Positions 24,328 to 33,373 of a stretch of 64,000 nt of DNA are shown in pieces. Position 1 is the first letter of the stretch. The number at the start of each line of letters is the position of its first letter. The DNA is from Bacteroidota bacterium (GTDB taxonomy: Bacteria; Bacteroidota; Bacteroidia; J057; JADKCL01), in assembly GCA_016718825.1 (NCBI GenBank), contig JADKCL010000001.1, forward strand, positions 248,001 to 312,000. Direction: 5' to 3'. The notes beneath the pieces are model-generated. The model saw only the letters and a program-made list of their open reading frames with translations, ran no database searches and was not told the origin of the DNA. Position numbers and translations under genes: made by a program.

Positions 24328-26061
24328 TCAGTCGTTGGCGTAGCCCGGTCTCGACCAGGCATTTCGGTTGCGAAACTGCTCTTCGGTAGCCTCGGGGTTC
24401 TCAACCAGCATATAAGTGCGGCAACGATAGTCGGCAGAGGATTCCAGCACCAGCAATTCCAACATTTCGTTGCGGAAAACGTGCACTTGCACATCTTCGT
24501 CATCCGCCAAAAAGCGCAAAAGGGCTTCCACATCATTGGCGGGGGCGCGGTGACCCTGAATCGCGACGATCACATCACCAACACAAAGCCCCGCTGTCTC
24601 TGCCGGACTGCCCTCGTGAATTTGTTTGATGCGTGCGCGGCCGCCATCCTCATCCACGATGAAGCCATAGTCCCGCTCGGCCAAGGTTGGGGCGTCGCGT
24701 GCGATCAAGGCCAGACCCAAGTAGTCTGCTGTATCAGCCAATGCAGCTTCCATCGGAACCGTTCCCGAAATATAATCCTGGAAATAGCCATCCAATGAAT
24801 GGCCGGCATGCGTCTCGGCAATGGCCTTGTAATCTTCCTTGGTATAACCCTTGCCCGTTTTGCCAAACCGTTCATACAACTCCCGCATCACTGTATCCAG
24901 CGAACGGGCATTGCCAGAACCTTTGCGCACGATGATGTCCAAAATCAAAGCTGCCAGGGCGCCTTTGGTATAAAAAGAGATTTTGCGGTTGGGCACGCCC
25001 TCGTCGTAGCCCACCAACCAAGATTCGAAGCTCGATTGCTCCAAGCTGATGTGGTCACGGCCGTTGTTGGCGTAGTGCTTGCGCAGAAAGTCCTTGTTGA
25101 AGACCCGCAAAAATTCGCCAAGTGACCAGACGCCACATTTGAAAAGCAATAATTCGCCGTAGTAGGTGGTTACACCTTCTGTAATGTAGTGCAACCTTGA
25201 ATACTGTTCCCGGTCGTATTGGTAGGGCTGCATATCCGCAGGGCGGATCGCTTTTACATTCCAGGTATGAAACAACTCGTGGCAACTTACGCTGAGCAGG
25301 TCTTCGTATTCATCCTCCTCGTCAAGCTTGAAGCCTGGCCCGAGGGCGATGATGGTCGAATTGGCGTGCTCGACCCCGTGGTAAATGTTTTTGTTGTGTA
25401 TTTGGTAAAGGAAATGGTAGTCCTTGACCGGAAATCCCCCAAAAAGCAAGATTTGTGCCTTGCTGAATGCTCGAAAATGCTCCTCGAGTTTGCGCCATTC
25501 GGGCTTCACATCCCCTTGAAACCAAAGGTTGAAGGGGATTCCTTCCACTTCAAAAGCATGGTGCTGCAATGTCTGACTTGCGATGAGCGGTGCATCTGCA
25601 ATTTGGTGGAAGTCGTCTGCGAACAAGGTGTTCCCTTCTTGGCGCAAACCACAAGCGATGCGGTAATCTTCGGGAAGGTCGAGGGTCATCTGGCAAGGTG
25701 CTTCGATTTTCTCGACATCATACATCAACAGGTTGCAAGGGTTGATGTACACTTGGTCCTGGTCAAAGTAGCTGCCGCCAGCGTCGGCGATGACCGCATA
25801 GTATTTGTATTCGAAGACCGCGGCCTCCCCATTTTGGTGGATTTCCCAAGTATGCGTAGCAGTTTTGACGACGGCCAGCGGCTTGCCGGTGGCGGAAAGT
25901 GCACAGGCATCGACAATCCGCTCGGCATAAGGGGCCATTTCGTAACGCCCGGGGCGCCATTTGGGCAAATGAATGGCCTGTGGACCAGACTTTGCCGGCA
26001 AATCAAGTTGCACGCGGATCAAGTGCAACTCGGGTGATTCAAAATACAAACGGTAATTCAT
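24328..26061 (-). CDS. M61-family metallopeptidase with PDZ domain
   Basis: Related to glycyl aminopeptidase; cleaves small N-terminal residues of peptides. 577 residues from the ATG at 26061 (MNYRLYFESPELH), the usual M61 start; an upstream ATG at 26217 adds 52 residues with no family similarity and overlaps the divergent gene. N-terminal beta domain (~1-170), then the catalytic domain with HELFH (His261, Glu262, His265) and the downstream ITEGVTTYYG, which supplies the third zinc ligand. A PDZ domain is near 480-550 (IHEGSPAETAGLCVGDVIVAIQG). No signal peptide is evident, so it is probably cytoplasmic. It precedes rsgA by 5 nt. Confidence 0.9.
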   Translation of the reverse strand: MNYRLYFESPELHLIRVQLDLPAKSGPQAIHLPKWRPGRYEMAPYAERIVDACALSATGKPLAVVKTATHTWEIHQNGEAAVFEYKYYAVIADAGGSYFDQDQVYINPCNLLMYDVEKIEAPCQMTLDLPEDYRIACGLRQEGNTLFADDFHQIADAPLIASQTLQHHAFEVEGIPFNLWFQGDVKPEWRKLEEHFRAFSKAQILLFGGFPVKDYHFLYQIHNKNIYHGVEHANSTIIALGPGFKLDEEDEYEDLLSVSCHELFHTWNVKAIRPADMQPYQYDREQYSRLHYITEGVTTYYGELLLFKCGVWSLGEFLRVFNKDFLRKHYANNGRDHISLEQSSFESWLVGYDEGVPNRKISFYTKGALAALILDIIVRKGSGNARSLDTVMRELYERFGKTGKGYTKEDYKAIAETHAGHSLDGYFQDYISGTVPMEAALADTADYLGLALIARDAPTLAERDYGFIVDEDGGRARIKQIHEGSPAETAGLCVGDVIVAIQGHRAPANDVEALLRFLADDEDVQVHVFRNEMLELLVLESSADYRCRTYMLVENPEATEEQFRNRNAWSRPGYAND

Positions 26062-26215
26062 TCTCCTGAGGGTCGGTACATCAAAACCGAGTTGCAAAAC
26101 TAGCAAATTTCCAAGCGGCAGAAGGAGGCAAGCAGAAATAAGGGATTTCCAAACAAATGTCGTACGGGCACATCCCAGAGGCTGTCCAAACCACATTTTT
26201 TCCGAAATTTCGTCC

Positions 26216-27490
26216 ATGAAAATCAGAATCTTCGTCTTGCTGCTGCTTTCGATTGGATTCGTGAAGGCGCAGACCTCGTACCAAGCCTTGTTTTTGGGAA
26301 ACAGCTATACGGGAGTCAATGACCTGCCGAGCATCGTCCAGAGCCTGACTTTGGCGGGTGGCGATACGCTTTACAAGGACGTGAATGCGCCGGGCGGATA
26401 TACATTTCAAGGCCATAGCACCAATGGGGCTTCACTCGGAATGATCCGTTCAAGGGCATGGGATTTTGTTGTACTGCAAGAGCAAAGTCAACTCCCCAGT
26501 TTTCCGCAGGGGCAGGTCCAAAACGATGTGTATCCCTACGCAGCCATTCTCAATGACAGCATCAAAGCCAATGACAGCTGCACCGTCACGGTCTTTTACA
26601 TGACTTGGGGCCGCAAATACGGTGATGCCAGCAATTGCGGATTCTGGCCACCGGTCTGCACCTACGCCGGAATGCAAGCGGAACTGCGCCGCAGTTACTT
26701 GAACTTGGCCAATCAAAACAACGCCTTGGTTGCGCCTTGCGGCAGTGCTTGGTGGGAATCCATCCTGCGCGACAGCACCCTCGAATTGTACAGCCCCGAC
26801 CAAAGCCATCCGAGCTATGCCGGCAGTTATCTGAACGGCTGCGTGTTTTATGCGACCATGTACCGGCGCAGCCCGGTCGGTCTCAACTTCTACGGCGGAC
26901 TCGATACCGTGACGGCGGCATTTTTGCAACAAGTTGCCCATGATGTCGTGTTTGACAGTTTGGCCACATGGCGCATCGGCTTGGACGACGCCAACGCAGC
27001 CTTCACCTTTTCCGCCAATACAAACGGAACGACCACGTTTACGAATTCCTCCCTCAATGCAACGAGCTTTCAATGGACATTTGGGGATGGCAATTCCGAT
27101 TCGACGGCGAATCCAATTCATACCTATTCCACCTCGGGCTTGTTTCCGGTGACGTTGATCGCCACCAACGGCTGCACGACCGACACCTTGGTAGATACCG
27201 TGGAAATTGTGTTGGTGTCCCGGGCCGAACCAGTATCTTCAGCGATCACGATTTCTCCCAATCCAAGCCGCGGAATTTTTAACATCACGGCGAATGTCGG
27301 CGCAAATCAGGTGATTCAACTCGACGTCCTCGATGTAAATGGAAAACGCATCCGTCAGGAGAACATTTCAACCATCGACGGAAACTTACAGCTGCAATTG
27401 AACCTTGAGGCTTTGCCCAAGGGCATCTACCTGCTTTCACTCAGCGGATCGGAAGGTGTGTTGGAGACGCAGCGGATTGTGATCCAATAA
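26216..27490 (+). CDS. Secreted SGNH-type hydrolase with PKD and T9SS sorting domains
   Basis: 424 residues. Signal peptide MKIRIFVLLLLSIGFVKAQ. The N-terminal ~230 residues look like an SGNH/GDSL hydrolase: LFLGNSYTG with candidate nucleophile Ser30, VVLQEQSQLP, and the Asp195-x-x-His198 pair in SPDQSHPSYAG. Such enzymes deacetylate polysaccharides or cleave esters; the substrate is unknown. A PKD domain spans ~260-330 (FQWTFGDGNSDSTANPIHTYSTSGLFPV), and the C-terminus is a T9SS type A domain (ITISPNPSRG, LDVLDVNGKRI, LPKGIYLLSLSG, RIVIQ). Divergent from the M61 gene. Confidence 0.85.
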   Translation: MKIRIFVLLLLSIGFVKAQTSYQALFLGNSYTGVNDLPSIVQSLTLAGGDTLYKDVNAPGGYTFQGHSTNGASLGMIRSRAWDFVVLQEQSQLPSFPQGQVQNDVYPYAAILNDSIKANDSCTVTVFYMTWGRKYGDASNCGFWPPVCTYAGMQAELRRSYLNLANQNNALVAPCGSAWWESILRDSTLELYSPDQSHPSYAGSYLNGCVFYATMYRRSPVGLNFYGGLDTVTAAFLQQVAHDVVFDSLATWRIGLDDANAAFTFSANTNGTTTFTNSSLNATSFQWTFGDGNSDSTANPIHTYSTSGLFPVTLIATNGCTTDTLVDTVEIVLVSRAEPVSSAITISPNPSRGIFNITANVGANQVIQLDVLDVNGKRIRQENISTIDGNLQLQLNLEALPKGIYLLSLSGSEGVLETQRIVIQ

Positions 27491-27507
27491 TCCGGGAATC
27501 ACCGAAA

Positions 27508-27819
27508 TCAGTTCAGGCGATCCCGGAACTGATTCAATGTACCTCGCTGCGCCAATAAGTTGTGGATTTCTTTGCGCACTGCTGTGAGCAGCATCACACG
27601 GTCACGTTGGTTTTGGTCGATGGAAATTTCGCCATTGTTGGCGGCATTTGCATTGGTCAGCGCAAAATCGAGCACGCGTTCGACGCAGATTCCGATTTCT
27701 TCGTCGAGCTTGCTCAACATGAGCTCTTCTTGATGGCTGAGGTTATCGGAGAAAACTTCTCCCAGCCGGGAAGGATCACCATCGATTTTCTTGAGAACTA
27801 ACGCGAGGAATTCATCCAT
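27508..27819 (-). CDS. Small acidic protein of unknown function
   Basis: 103 residues, mainly predicted helix, with no signal peptide or membrane segment. Segments such as LSKLDEEIGICVERVLDFAL and RDRVMLLTAVRKEIHNLLAQRG have the heptad look of a helical hairpin. No family recognised. It converges with the SGNH gene, 17 nt between stops. Upstream there is CAAAATCT-type sequence but no convincing promoter. Cytoplasmic location is inferred from composition only. Confidence 0.55.
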   Translation of the reverse strand: MDEFLALVLKKIDGDPSRLGEVFSDNLSHQEELMLSKLDEEIGICVERVLDFALTNANAANNGEISIDQNQRDRVMLLTAVRKEIHNLLAQRGTLNQFRDRLN

Positions 27820-27923
27820 GAGCTTTCAAAATCTACCCGAGTATACGGGGATGGCTTAGATTCGGCTTAAAGAATTAGACCAATCGGCAGTTGAAGTCGA
27901 CCAAAGGCAAATTGTACACTGTT

Positions 27924-27966
27924 AAAAAGTATGCGGCTCCCGGAAAGTTCATTTTCCGAGAGCCGC
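27924..27966 (-). terminator. Intrinsic terminator of the four-PKD T9SS gene
   Basis: A 14-bp stem with one mismatch (GCGGCTCCCGGAAA / TTTCCGAGAGCCGC) and a 6-nt loop; on the minus strand it is followed shortly by five T. It starts 20 nt after the stop at 27987. Confidence 0.85.
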
Positions 27967-27986
27967 AAGCATTTCAATCGAATGAA

Positions 27987-30731
27987 TTATTCTTTCACAA
28001 ATCTGCGCAAGACTTGGATTTCATCTCCTTCAAGTTCGAGCATGTACATGCCGGAAGCAAGATTCGAAATGTCCAATGCGGAGGCCCAAACCGTTGCCGT
28101 TGCTGCAATTTCCTGTTGGTAGGTGACCCTGCCCGCCATGTCATGGATGCGGAGGGTGAGGCCGGCCGTTCCAGTCATTGCGAGGCGCACGTTGAGCAAA
28201 TTTCCAGCTGGATTCGGCCAGAGTTCGAGGCTGTTTTGGAGCGCATCCTGCACAGACACTACGTTGACGGTCAGGCTTTGGCAGGAGGAATCCTGGCCGC
28301 AACTGTTGGTGACTGTCAAGCAAACCTGATAAGTTCCGTTGGCCGCGTAGGTGTGGCTGGGATTCTGCTGCGTACTCGTTCCACCATCACCAAACGACCA
28401 TGACCACGCGGTATTGCCGCCGGGTGTGATGTCGGTGAAGTTGTAGGCAAATTGGGCACTCGTGAAGTTGAAATTGACCACGGGTAGCGGGCAAATCGTG
28501 ACCTGCGTGCAGAAAGTGTCGCTGTAGCAGGCATTCGAAGTGATCAAACAAGCGTTGTACGTCCCTGCTGCCGCATATCCATGTGTCGGATTTTGCTGCG
28601 TGCTATTGACCCCATCGCCAAAATTCCAAAAGTAGGTCGTGCCATTCGTGGAAGTATTGTTAAACGTGGCGGAAAGTCCGCTTGTGGTGAAGCCAAAATT
28701 TGCGACGGGGACGTTGCAAACGATGAGCGATTGGCAAAAGGTATCTGAGCCGCAAGGATTGGTGCTGATGAGGCAGACGTTGTACGTGCCGGCATTGGCA
28801 TAGGTATGGTTGGGATTCTGCAAGGTGCTTGTCCCTCCATCACCAAAATTCCAGGACCAGCTGTTTGGACTACCACCGGTTCCATCCGTAAAAGCAACGC
28901 TGAATCCATTCCGGATGAAGGTGAAGTTGGAAGCCGGCGTCGGGCAACTGATGGTGATCGGCATGCAGAAGGTATCCGATCCGCAGGTATTGGTGCTGAT
29001 CAGGCATACATTATAGGTGCCAAATGTTGAATACGTATGCGAGGGGCTCAACTGCGTACTCGTTCCGCCGTCGCCGAAATTCCAGCTGTAGGTGGTACCG
29101 CCTTGGCTTTGGTTGGTGAAGTTGACTGTGGCGAAGTTGCTGCTGTACGTAAAGCCCGAGCTGATCGCACAAGGATAGTTGCCAATCACGACACGGACCA
29201 TGGCCTCGCGCAAGTTGTTGTCGCGGAAGCCGGACCATTGTCCTCCAAGAATTTCGTACGTACGACGGGAAATTGGTCCCACGTTTTCTGTTCCAAGGAA
29301 AATATCAGCCCCGCCCATCATCCAAGCGACGTAGAAGCCACCCGAACCGACGTTGACGGGGATGGTGTAGTTGATGGTGTTCCAGTTACCAACGGTCACG
29401 CTGGAAAAGGGGATGGTATCCGTACGCAGCAAAGCACCGGGTGCACCGTTGGGACCTGAATCGTCAAAAATGGAAATGATATAGCCCGAGAAGCTTGCCG
29501 CAGCAATAAATACCTGCACATTCTGGATGGAAGCCGGGTGTACGGGCGGGTACATGTACACGCCCACGCCATCATCCGTGCCGCCGCCGTTCCAACCCCA
29601 AGCCATGGTGTTGCCACCGCCGGTCGTGTAGGTGAGCGTCGCCGTCGGACCGAGCAGGTTCACCAGTTCGATTTCGGAGGTATTGATGTTGTTGCCGTTG
29701 TTCATGTCAGCGGCATTGTTGCTCGTTACCTCCCAATAGTATTGTCCCGCTGTATTGACAACGGCCTGCGGCGTGAAGATGAGGGTAGTGTCCAGACCTG
29801 CTGCCCAATTCGGCATGGTGCGGGAGGCCGTGTAAACAGGAGCCATGCCCATGTTGCGTAGTGTGCCATTTACCGTGCTATTGGTTGTGAAGGCTGTGTT
29901 GCCGACATTTTTTACATGCGATTGCAGCGTCGGAATAAGTCCGGTGGGAAAAAATTCGCCAGCGTTTTTGTTGTTTTGGTTCCAAAGTGGCGCCAAGTCT
30001 CTCACGGCCAGCAATGGCACGGGTGGGTATTTGAACTTGATCGCGTAGAGGCTTGCGGGCATGGTTTGGGTGAAACACTGAAGACCAACGGCACCCGTAC
30101 TGTTTTCAATGCCGATCACTACGTCTGTGCCACATCCAAAAGTGAAGGATGGATTCATCGTTTTGTATGTGAATGTGATCGAGCTGTCGGTGCCGTCCAG
30201 CAAAATTTGAAAGGTGTTGGAGCCGTACCAATCTGGCGTTCCCGACTGCCAAAAGGGTACGTTGTAATAGCTGATCACTGTCGAATCCTTCAAATTGCTC
30301 CAATAATAGCATTTGCCGATATTGGGAAATCCAGGGAAGGAAGAGGTGAAAGTCAAGTCGCTCATCAGTGGTGCAACAAAGTTGTCGCCTGCGCCGCCCG
30401 ATGTCGGGATATTGGGGAAGCAGCTCGCAAGGTTGCTGACATTGTCAAAGGCAACCCAACCATTGGAGCCGATTTTGATGTTGCGGTAGTCGCCCCAATA
30501 AAAGTGAAAGTCCCAAAACATGTTGAATGGCCCCATGCTGTTGTCGTCGGCAAGGTTTTGGACGCGCGTCCACATCGAGGTAGTGTCCATCCAATTCACC
30601 GTCGGGCCATTGGGTTCATTGGAATCCCGCCAAACATAACCGTAGGCATCAGGTCCGCCTGAGGCGGCAAAAATCCCTGAAAAGCAAAGCATCAAAAGCG
30701 AGAAGAGGGATAAGGTAAACCGTTTTTTCAT
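27987..30731 (-). CDS. Large T9SS-secreted protein with four PKD domains
   Basis: 914 residues from the ATG at 30731, which gives a signal peptide (MKKRFTLSLFSLLMLCFSGIFAA). The first ~230 residues form a beta-rich module (GYVWRDSNEPNGP, NGWVAFDNVSN), like those before CARDB-type domains in Bacteroidota exoproteins; around 250-370 is a CARDB-like part. Four PKD repeats follow in tandem (~520-830), each with WNFGDG or WSFGDG, TSTQxxPSHTY and CLIST, and each ending in a Cys-bearing TFCM/TFCQ/SSCQ. A T9SS type A domain closes the protein (LELWPNPAGN, IHDMAGRV, LASGMYMLELEG). Probably a surface adhesin or binding protein; no enzyme motif seen. Confidence 0.88.
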   Translation of the reverse strand: MKKRFTLSLFSLLMLCFSGIFAASGGPDAYGYVWRDSNEPNGPTVNWMDTTSMWTRVQNLADDNSMGPFNMFWDFHFYWGDYRNIKIGSNGWVAFDNVSNLASCFPNIPTSGGAGDNFVAPLMSDLTFTSSFPGFPNIGKCYYWSNLKDSTVISYYNVPFWQSGTPDWYGSNTFQILLDGTDSSITFTYKTMNPSFTFGCGTDVVIGIENSTGAVGLQCFTQTMPASLYAIKFKYPPVPLLAVRDLAPLWNQNNKNAGEFFPTGLIPTLQSHVKNVGNTAFTTNSTVNGTLRNMGMAPVYTASRTMPNWAAGLDTTLIFTPQAVVNTAGQYYWEVTSNNAADMNNGNNINTSEIELVNLLGPTATLTYTTGGGNTMAWGWNGGGTDDGVGVYMYPPVHPASIQNVQVFIAAASFSGYIISIFDDSGPNGAPGALLRTDTIPFSSVTVGNWNTINYTIPVNVGSGGFYVAWMMGGADIFLGTENVGPISRRTYEILGGQWSGFRDNNLREAMVRVVIGNYPCAISSGFTYSSNFATVNFTNQSQGGTTYSWNFGDGGTSTQLSPSHTYSTFGTYNVCLISTNTCGSDTFCMPITISCPTPASNFTFIRNGFSVAFTDGTGGSPNSWSWNFGDGGTSTLQNPNHTYANAGTYNVCLISTNPCGSDTFCQSLIVCNVPVANFGFTTSGLSATFNNTSTNGTTYFWNFGDGVNSTQQNPTHGYAAAGTYNACLITSNACYSDTFCTQVTICPLPVVNFNFTSAQFAYNFTDITPGGNTAWSWSFGDGGTSTQQNPSHTYAANGTYQVCLTVTNSCGQDSSCQSLTVNVVSVQDALQNSLELWPNPAGNLLNVRLAMTGTAGLTLRIHDMAGRVTYQQEIAATATVWASALDISNLASGMYMLELEGDEIQVLRRFVKE

Positions 30732-30839
30732 AGTGCTAATCGTAGTTGCAACACGAATTGAGGGGATAAGATAAGCATTTTTCCTTTCGAATCCAGTTTT
30801 TGATTGGCTGATTTGAGAAATGAGCAATTTGATCCGGTA

Positions 30840-31208
30840 TCAGGAACGTTGGTTCCGACGCAATAAGTCCGCATTCACCAAGATCACCACTGCAGCGAGG
30901 AACAACACCCAAACCCCGAAGCCAATCGCGCCCAATTTATAGCCTTTCCAAAGAATGAGGCTGGATTGTAGGGCAATCACTAACCCCGGCAGGGCCATCC
31001 ACATTGGCTTGCGGAGTTGCCGGACAAATGCGACCAGGAGGGCAGCAATGGCAGCACCGAGCAAAACCCACCTTCCAAAGGAAAGGAATGGCCCCTGCAT
31101 TCCGGAAATGCCGACCCCGTTTTTGGACCACAGCGGCAACAGCAACCCGGCAACGGTCAAAGCCGCGCCCAAGATGGCCAACGCCCAAGTGACTTGCTGA
31201 GATTTCAT
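30840..31208 (-). CDS. Four-helix membrane protein, unknown
   Basis: 122 residues from the ATG at 31208 (MKSQQVTWALAILG); an ATG at 31226 adds six residues. Four hydrophobic segments (~8-28, ~43-64, ~70-88, ~93-112) with short loops and a basic C-terminus (LLRRNQRS). No recognised family or motif. It is divergent from the phosphoesterase gene, sharing a 66-nt gap, and lies 108 nt upstream of the four-PKD gene on the same strand. Confidence 0.65.
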   Translation of the reverse strand: MKSQQVTWALAILGAALTVAGLLLPLWSKNGVGISGMQGPFLSFGRWVLLGAAIAALLVAFVRQLRKPMWMALPGLVIALQSSLILWKGYKLGAIGFGVWVLFLAAVVILVNADLLRRNQRS

Positions 31209-31274
31209 TTTCAAAGCAAGATACACATTTCCATTCGGCCAAGGCCGTAACTTGCGCCTCCAAATGTTTGTCCA

Positions 31275-31748
31275 ATGTTGATCGGATTGATTTCAGATAC
31301 GCACGGCTTGCTTCGTCCCGAGGCGGAGAAGGCGCTTTCCAAAGCTGAGGTCATCCTCCATGCGGGCGACATTGGTGGCGCGGAGATTTTGGAGCGGCTC
31401 AGTGCCATTGCACCCGTATTTGCCGTGCGGGGCAACAACGACGATCCTTCTGAATGGCCTGCCCTGCCCGAAACGCACTCGGCAGTTTGGGAAGGCGTGT
31501 CGATCTTCATGTTGCACGACATCGAATTTTTTCGACCAGCCAAGTTGGAGGTGATGCCCCAATTGGTGATTTTCGGTCACTCCCACAAACCCGCAGCTTA
31601 TGAAAAGCAGGACATCCATTTTATGAATCCCGGCGCAGCCGGTCGCAAGCGCTTCTCTCTTCCGATTTCGGTGGCCATGCTGGAGGTGAATGCCGGGAAA
31701 TGGAACGTGGAATTCATCAACCTGCTCGACGAGCGTCCCCTGCCATGA
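31275..31748 (+). CDS. YfcE/MJ0936-type metallophosphoesterase
   Basis: A small calcineurin-like phosphodiesterase with a two-metal site. 157 residues. All metal-binding motifs are present: Asp8-x-His10 (SDTHG), GD at 31-32 (HAGDIG), GNNDD with Asn54-Asn55-Asp56, His in MLHD, and GHSH near 101-104. Family members hydrolyse phosphodiesters such as bis-pNPP or cyclic nucleotides; the natural substrate is unknown. The ATG lies 4 nt after AATGTTTG, a near match to the promoter box. The next gene overlaps its stop codon (ATGA). Confidence 0.9.
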   Translation: MLIGLISDTHGLLRPEAEKALSKAEVILHAGDIGGAEILERLSAIAPVFAVRGNNDDPSEWPALPETHSAVWEGVSIFMLHDIEFFRPAKLEVMPQLVIFGHSHKPAAYEKQDIHFMNPGAAGRKRFSLPISVAMLEVNAGKWNVEFINLLDERPLP

Positions 31749-32050
31749 GAGCTGTGATCCATTTGCTGTTGCATGCACTGATCCCTGCCGCGGTGGCGGG
31801 CATCGCTTACCGGGAACGGTTTTGGCGCGCATTCGGAATCATGGTGGCCACGATGCTGGTCGACTTGGACCATTTGCTGGCGAATCCGATTTTTGATCCT
31901 TGCAGGTGCAGCATCGGCTATCATCCGCTGCATACATGGCCCGCAATTCTCGTGTACGTGGCACTTGTCGTGCCCAAACGCACGCGACTGATCGGCATCG
32001 GATTGCTCATCCACATGGCTTTGGACCAAGTGGATTGCTGGATGATGTAG
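31745..32050 (+). CDS. Small membrane protein resembling DUF6122
   Basis: 101 residues from the ATG at 31745, which overlaps the phosphoesterase stop as ATGA, so the two are translationally coupled. Three or four hydrophobic segments, with conserved-looking polar residues inside them: HLLLHALIPA, VDLDHLLANPIFDPCRCSIGYHPLHTWP and HMALDQVDCW. The His/Asp pairs in the membrane resemble the metal sites of YdjM/LexA-regulated membrane hydrolases, and the sequence looks like the Bacteroidota family DUF6122 as I remember it. Function unknown; a phospholipase-like or metal role is speculation. Confidence 0.75.
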   Translation: MRAVIHLLLHALIPAAVAGIAYRERFWRAFGIMVATMLVDLDHLLANPIFDPCRCSIGYHPLHTWPAILVYVALVVPKRTRLIGIGLLIHMALDQVDCWMM

Positions 32051-32055
32051 CTAAA

Positions 32056-33231
32056 TTATTCGGCCAACCACAAGTCCAAGGCCTCTTGCGTTGCCTCGTA
32101 CGGCTCGCCGCTGATTTTTGCGGCTTCGATTGCTTCCCTCGCGACTTCGATGGCGTCGTCCTTGCGTCCCAACTTGTGGAGGAGCATGGCTTTGGTGTCG
32201 AGGCTCGCGTAGCCGGGCTCTTCTTCACAGGCCTTGGTGATCCATTTGAGTGCCGTTTTGAGCATTTTTTGATCGTCCACACCTTCGTAGAAAGACCAAG
32301 CCAGATTGTTTAAGCCCGACGGATCGATATCAGGTGTTTGTTTGACAAATTCGATGGCTGTCTTGGAATAATTGTCCCAATCGCCTTGGCGTTTGAACCA
32401 TTCGAGGTCATAACTCAAGGCGCGGTAGGCGGCACCCTTGACACCGGAATTGAGCAAAATTTTCTTGCCGGCGTCGTAGTCTTCTTGGGTTCCGCCGGTA
32501 TAGATCGCCTTGATCATTCCATTGCTGTACATGTTCAAAGCCTTGTAATAGACTTGATCATCGCCGTACTTCTTGGCGAAGTCGGAAAGGTGACCGAGAA
32601 AATACTTGGCCTGCTCGGAATCCAATTTGTTGAACAGGGCATTGAATACCACCCAATTTTCCTCTTCAAGCAGGGCTGCATCCGTCATTCCGGGGCGAAA
32701 TTTGTTGAGGGCTTCCTCCGTGCTTTCGCCGACTTCCTTGAGGGCAAGGATATAAGTCGAGAGAAACTTGCGATCGGTTTCTCCAGCCGCGAATTGCTTT
32801 TTCATTTTGGCCAAGGAGGCAAAATTGGGATCGAGCACGTTTTTGCCGAGTTCCAGGAATTGCGCGGCATCAAGGGCGCCGATGGCAAAGTGCACCAATT
32901 CGCCAGAGGCACTCACAAACAGCAAGGTCGGATAGGCTCTGACGTTGTATTTGTCGGCGATGTCGGGACCTTCGCCCTTTTCCATGTCGATCTTGGCGTT
33001 GATGAAGTTGGCATTGAAAAAGGTGGCGACTTCATCGTTGGTGAAGGTATTGGCTGCCATCCATTTGCAGGGTCCGCACCAAGATGTGTAGGCATCCACA
33101 AAAATCAACTTGTTTTCCTTGCCGGCTTGGGCGAGAATCTCTTGCCAAGGACCATGCTGAAATTGAATGTCGGCTTTCACTGACGTCGCGACGGCAAGTG
33201 TGAGCAACAAGGCTGTGAAGAAACTTTTCAT
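32056..33231 (-). CDS. Exported thioredoxin-like protein with TPR-type C-terminus (copy A)
   Basis: 391 residues from the ATG at 33231, giving a signal peptide (MKSFFTALLLTLAVATSVKA). A thioredoxin fold covers ~22-135, with the active site WCGPC (Cys52, Cys55) and the cis-proline in AYPTLLF. The C-terminal ~250 residues are helical with TPR-like units (LNNLAWSFYEGVDDQKML, AMLLHKLGRKDDAIEVAREAIE). Likely a periplasmic reductase or isomerase of disulfides with its own protein-binding region. The long upstream frame would start inside the intergenic terminator and is rejected. It is a tandem paralogue of the next gene. Confidence 0.85.
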   Translation of the reverse strand: MKSFFTALLLTLAVATSVKADIQFQHGPWQEILAQAGKENKLIFVDAYTSWCGPCKWMAANTFTNDEVATFFNANFINAKIDMEKGEGPDIADKYNVRAYPTLLFVSASGELVHFAIGALDAAQFLELGKNVLDPNFASLAKMKKQFAAGETDRKFLSTYILALKEVGESTEEALNKFRPGMTDAALLEEENWVVFNALFNKLDSEQAKYFLGHLSDFAKKYGDDQVYYKALNMYSNGMIKAIYTGGTQEDYDAGKKILLNSGVKGAAYRALSYDLEWFKRQGDWDNYSKTAIEFVKQTPDIDPSGLNNLAWSFYEGVDDQKMLKTALKWITKACEEEPGYASLDTKAMLLHKLGRKDDAIEVAREAIEAAKISGEPYEATQEALDLWLAE

Positions 33232-33315
33232 AACGCTTCGAATTTGACGAATGTGGCTGCAAGTTACGACCAATCCATCAAATGAAATGACGGGTTGAAA
33301 AACCAAGTTGTCCAT

Positions 33316-33351
33316 AAAAAAGTGCAGCCACGGTTTGCACCATGGCTGCAC
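33316..33351 (-). terminator. Intrinsic terminator of thioredoxin-like copy B
   Basis: GTGCAGCCA / TGGCTGCAC (9 bp, extended to 12 with one mismatch) followed on the minus strand by six T; 22 nt after the stop at 33374. It separates the two paralogous genes. Confidence 0.85.
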
Positions 33352-33373
33352 GTATTGTTGGTAGAGAAAGTTT

